Assembly (NCBI GenBank): GCA_964292325.1 | Contig: CAXYVG010000041.1 | Span: 1 to 31,671 of the forward strand | Length of the DNA stretch: 31,671 nt | Reading direction: 5' to 3' | Source of the DNA: CTSoil-075 sp964292325 | GTDB taxonomy: Bacteria > Bacillota > Negativicutes > DSM-13327 | In this document: piece after piece, positions 31,347 to 31,671 of the stretch | Numbering within the stretch: the first letter of the stretch is position 1 | Layout: each line of letters opens with the position of its first letter | Notes under the pieces: model-generated | Told to the model about the DNA's origin: nothing | Databases searched by the model: none | The model's input: the letters and a program-made list of their open reading frames with translations, nothing else | Translations under genes and position numbers: made by a program

Positions 31347-31624
31347 GTACCGCGAATATCACGAATGGCTTGCTCAATATTAGGTGCTTGATAAATAGCA
31401 GAACCGGCTACTAAAATAGTAGCACCAGCCGCTACTACTTGTCTTGCGGTAGTAGAATTGATTCCACCATCGACTTGAATATCTACAGTCAAATTTTGCT
31501 TCTCAATCATCTGTTTTAATCTCGTAATTTTATTAAGCATTTGAGGAATAAACTTTTGTCCACCATAACCAGGATTCACTGTCATAATCAGCACCATATC
31601 CAGTTCACTTAATATTTCTTCCAC
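31343..31624 (-). pseudogene. rpe: Ribulose-phosphate 3-epimerase, C-terminal part only
   Basis: About 93 residues of the C-terminal half of Rpe, a pentose phosphate pathway enzyme, are clear: EEILSELDMVLIMTVNPGYG (metal and phosphate region), VDIQVDGGIN with a catalytic Asp, and AGSAIYQA, the phosphate loop. Upstream of the TVEEIL codons, near 31624, similarity stops at once. The same frame reads about eight unrelated residues and then a stop, though an intact gene would continue for about 125 more residues. The window ends about 50 bases later. The gene is either interrupted by an insertion or joined wrongly at an assembly edge. The GTG at 31622-31624 is not a real start. Confidence 0.85.
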
Positions 31625-31671
31625 AGTTTTGCAGCAATATAGATTTACTTATAGCTTGAATCTCAAGGAAT

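Noticed and set aside
1..31671. CRISPR array, tRNA or rRNA genes, prophage or toxin-antitoxin pair
   Set aside because: I saw no spaced direct repeats, no cloverleaf with T-loop sequence, no phage structural genes and no small paired toxin-antitoxin genes.

Overview
The window reads as chromosomal DNA of a low-GC anaerobic Firmicute, most likely a diderm Negativicute of the Sporomusa/Pelosinus type. The reasons are AT-rich intergenic DNA, strong GGAGG-type ribosome binding sites, frequent TTG/GTG starts, an FMN riboswitch of the Firmicute kind, a phosphatidylethanolamine branch (pssA-psd), a hybrid-cluster-associated CxxC protein, and archaeal/Thermotoga-like S-adenosylhomocysteine hydrolase. 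The genus is inference. I see no phage, plasmid, CRISPR, tRNA or rRNA genes. Nearly all genes lie on the minus strand; the exceptions are a MATE exporter, a polysaccharide deacetylase and rpmB.

Layout from left to right. (1) 126-1475, a MATE exporter, meets a patatin-like lipase at a bidirectional terminator. (2) 2628-5181 is a compact signalling operon: a receiver-CheX fusion, a stand-alone CheX, a CheY-like receiver and a degenerate HD-GYP protein. No kinase is present. (3) 5330-11095 is a nucleoside-salvage run, transcribed mtnP, mtnA, ahcY, class II aldolase, mtaD, then a PduL-like phosphotransacylase. Together these can process S-adenosylhomocysteine, methylthioadenosine and 5'-deoxyadenosine. 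The purine-binding residues of the MtnP homologue suggest it acts on the deaminated nucleoside, giving a route by deamination, phosphorolysis, isomerisation and aldol cleavage to dihydroxyacetone phosphate. (4) 11142-13525 holds a small TIGR04086-type membrane protein, surE, queE and queD. (5) 13609-19158 is an envelope block: a membrane glycosyltransferase with its own consensus promoter, then PBP1A, a TagA/WecG glycosyltransferase, psd and pssA; a secreted deacetylase diverges from it. (6) 20225-25496 holds guaB, a tautomerase, a VTT-domain membrane protein, recG and a DUF1858 protein. (7) rpmB stands alone on the plus strand. (8) 25976-31301 is a riboflavin operon (ribD, ribE, ribBA, ribH) led by an FMN riboswitch and continuing into a YfcE-like phosphodiesterase and hslO. 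(9) A broken rpe gene lies at the right edge.

The most interesting points are the deamination-first salvage cluster with its Asn/Ala purine pocket, the kinase-less CheX/HD-GYP module, a structured plus-strand intergenic RNA candidate before recG, an internal hairpin just before ribH, and the abrupt loss of rpe similarity about 50 bases from the right end. No wholly new system is evident; most of the window is conserved housekeeping DNA. Where an upstream in-frame start competes with one behind a good ribosome binding site, I chose the latter and say so in the entry.
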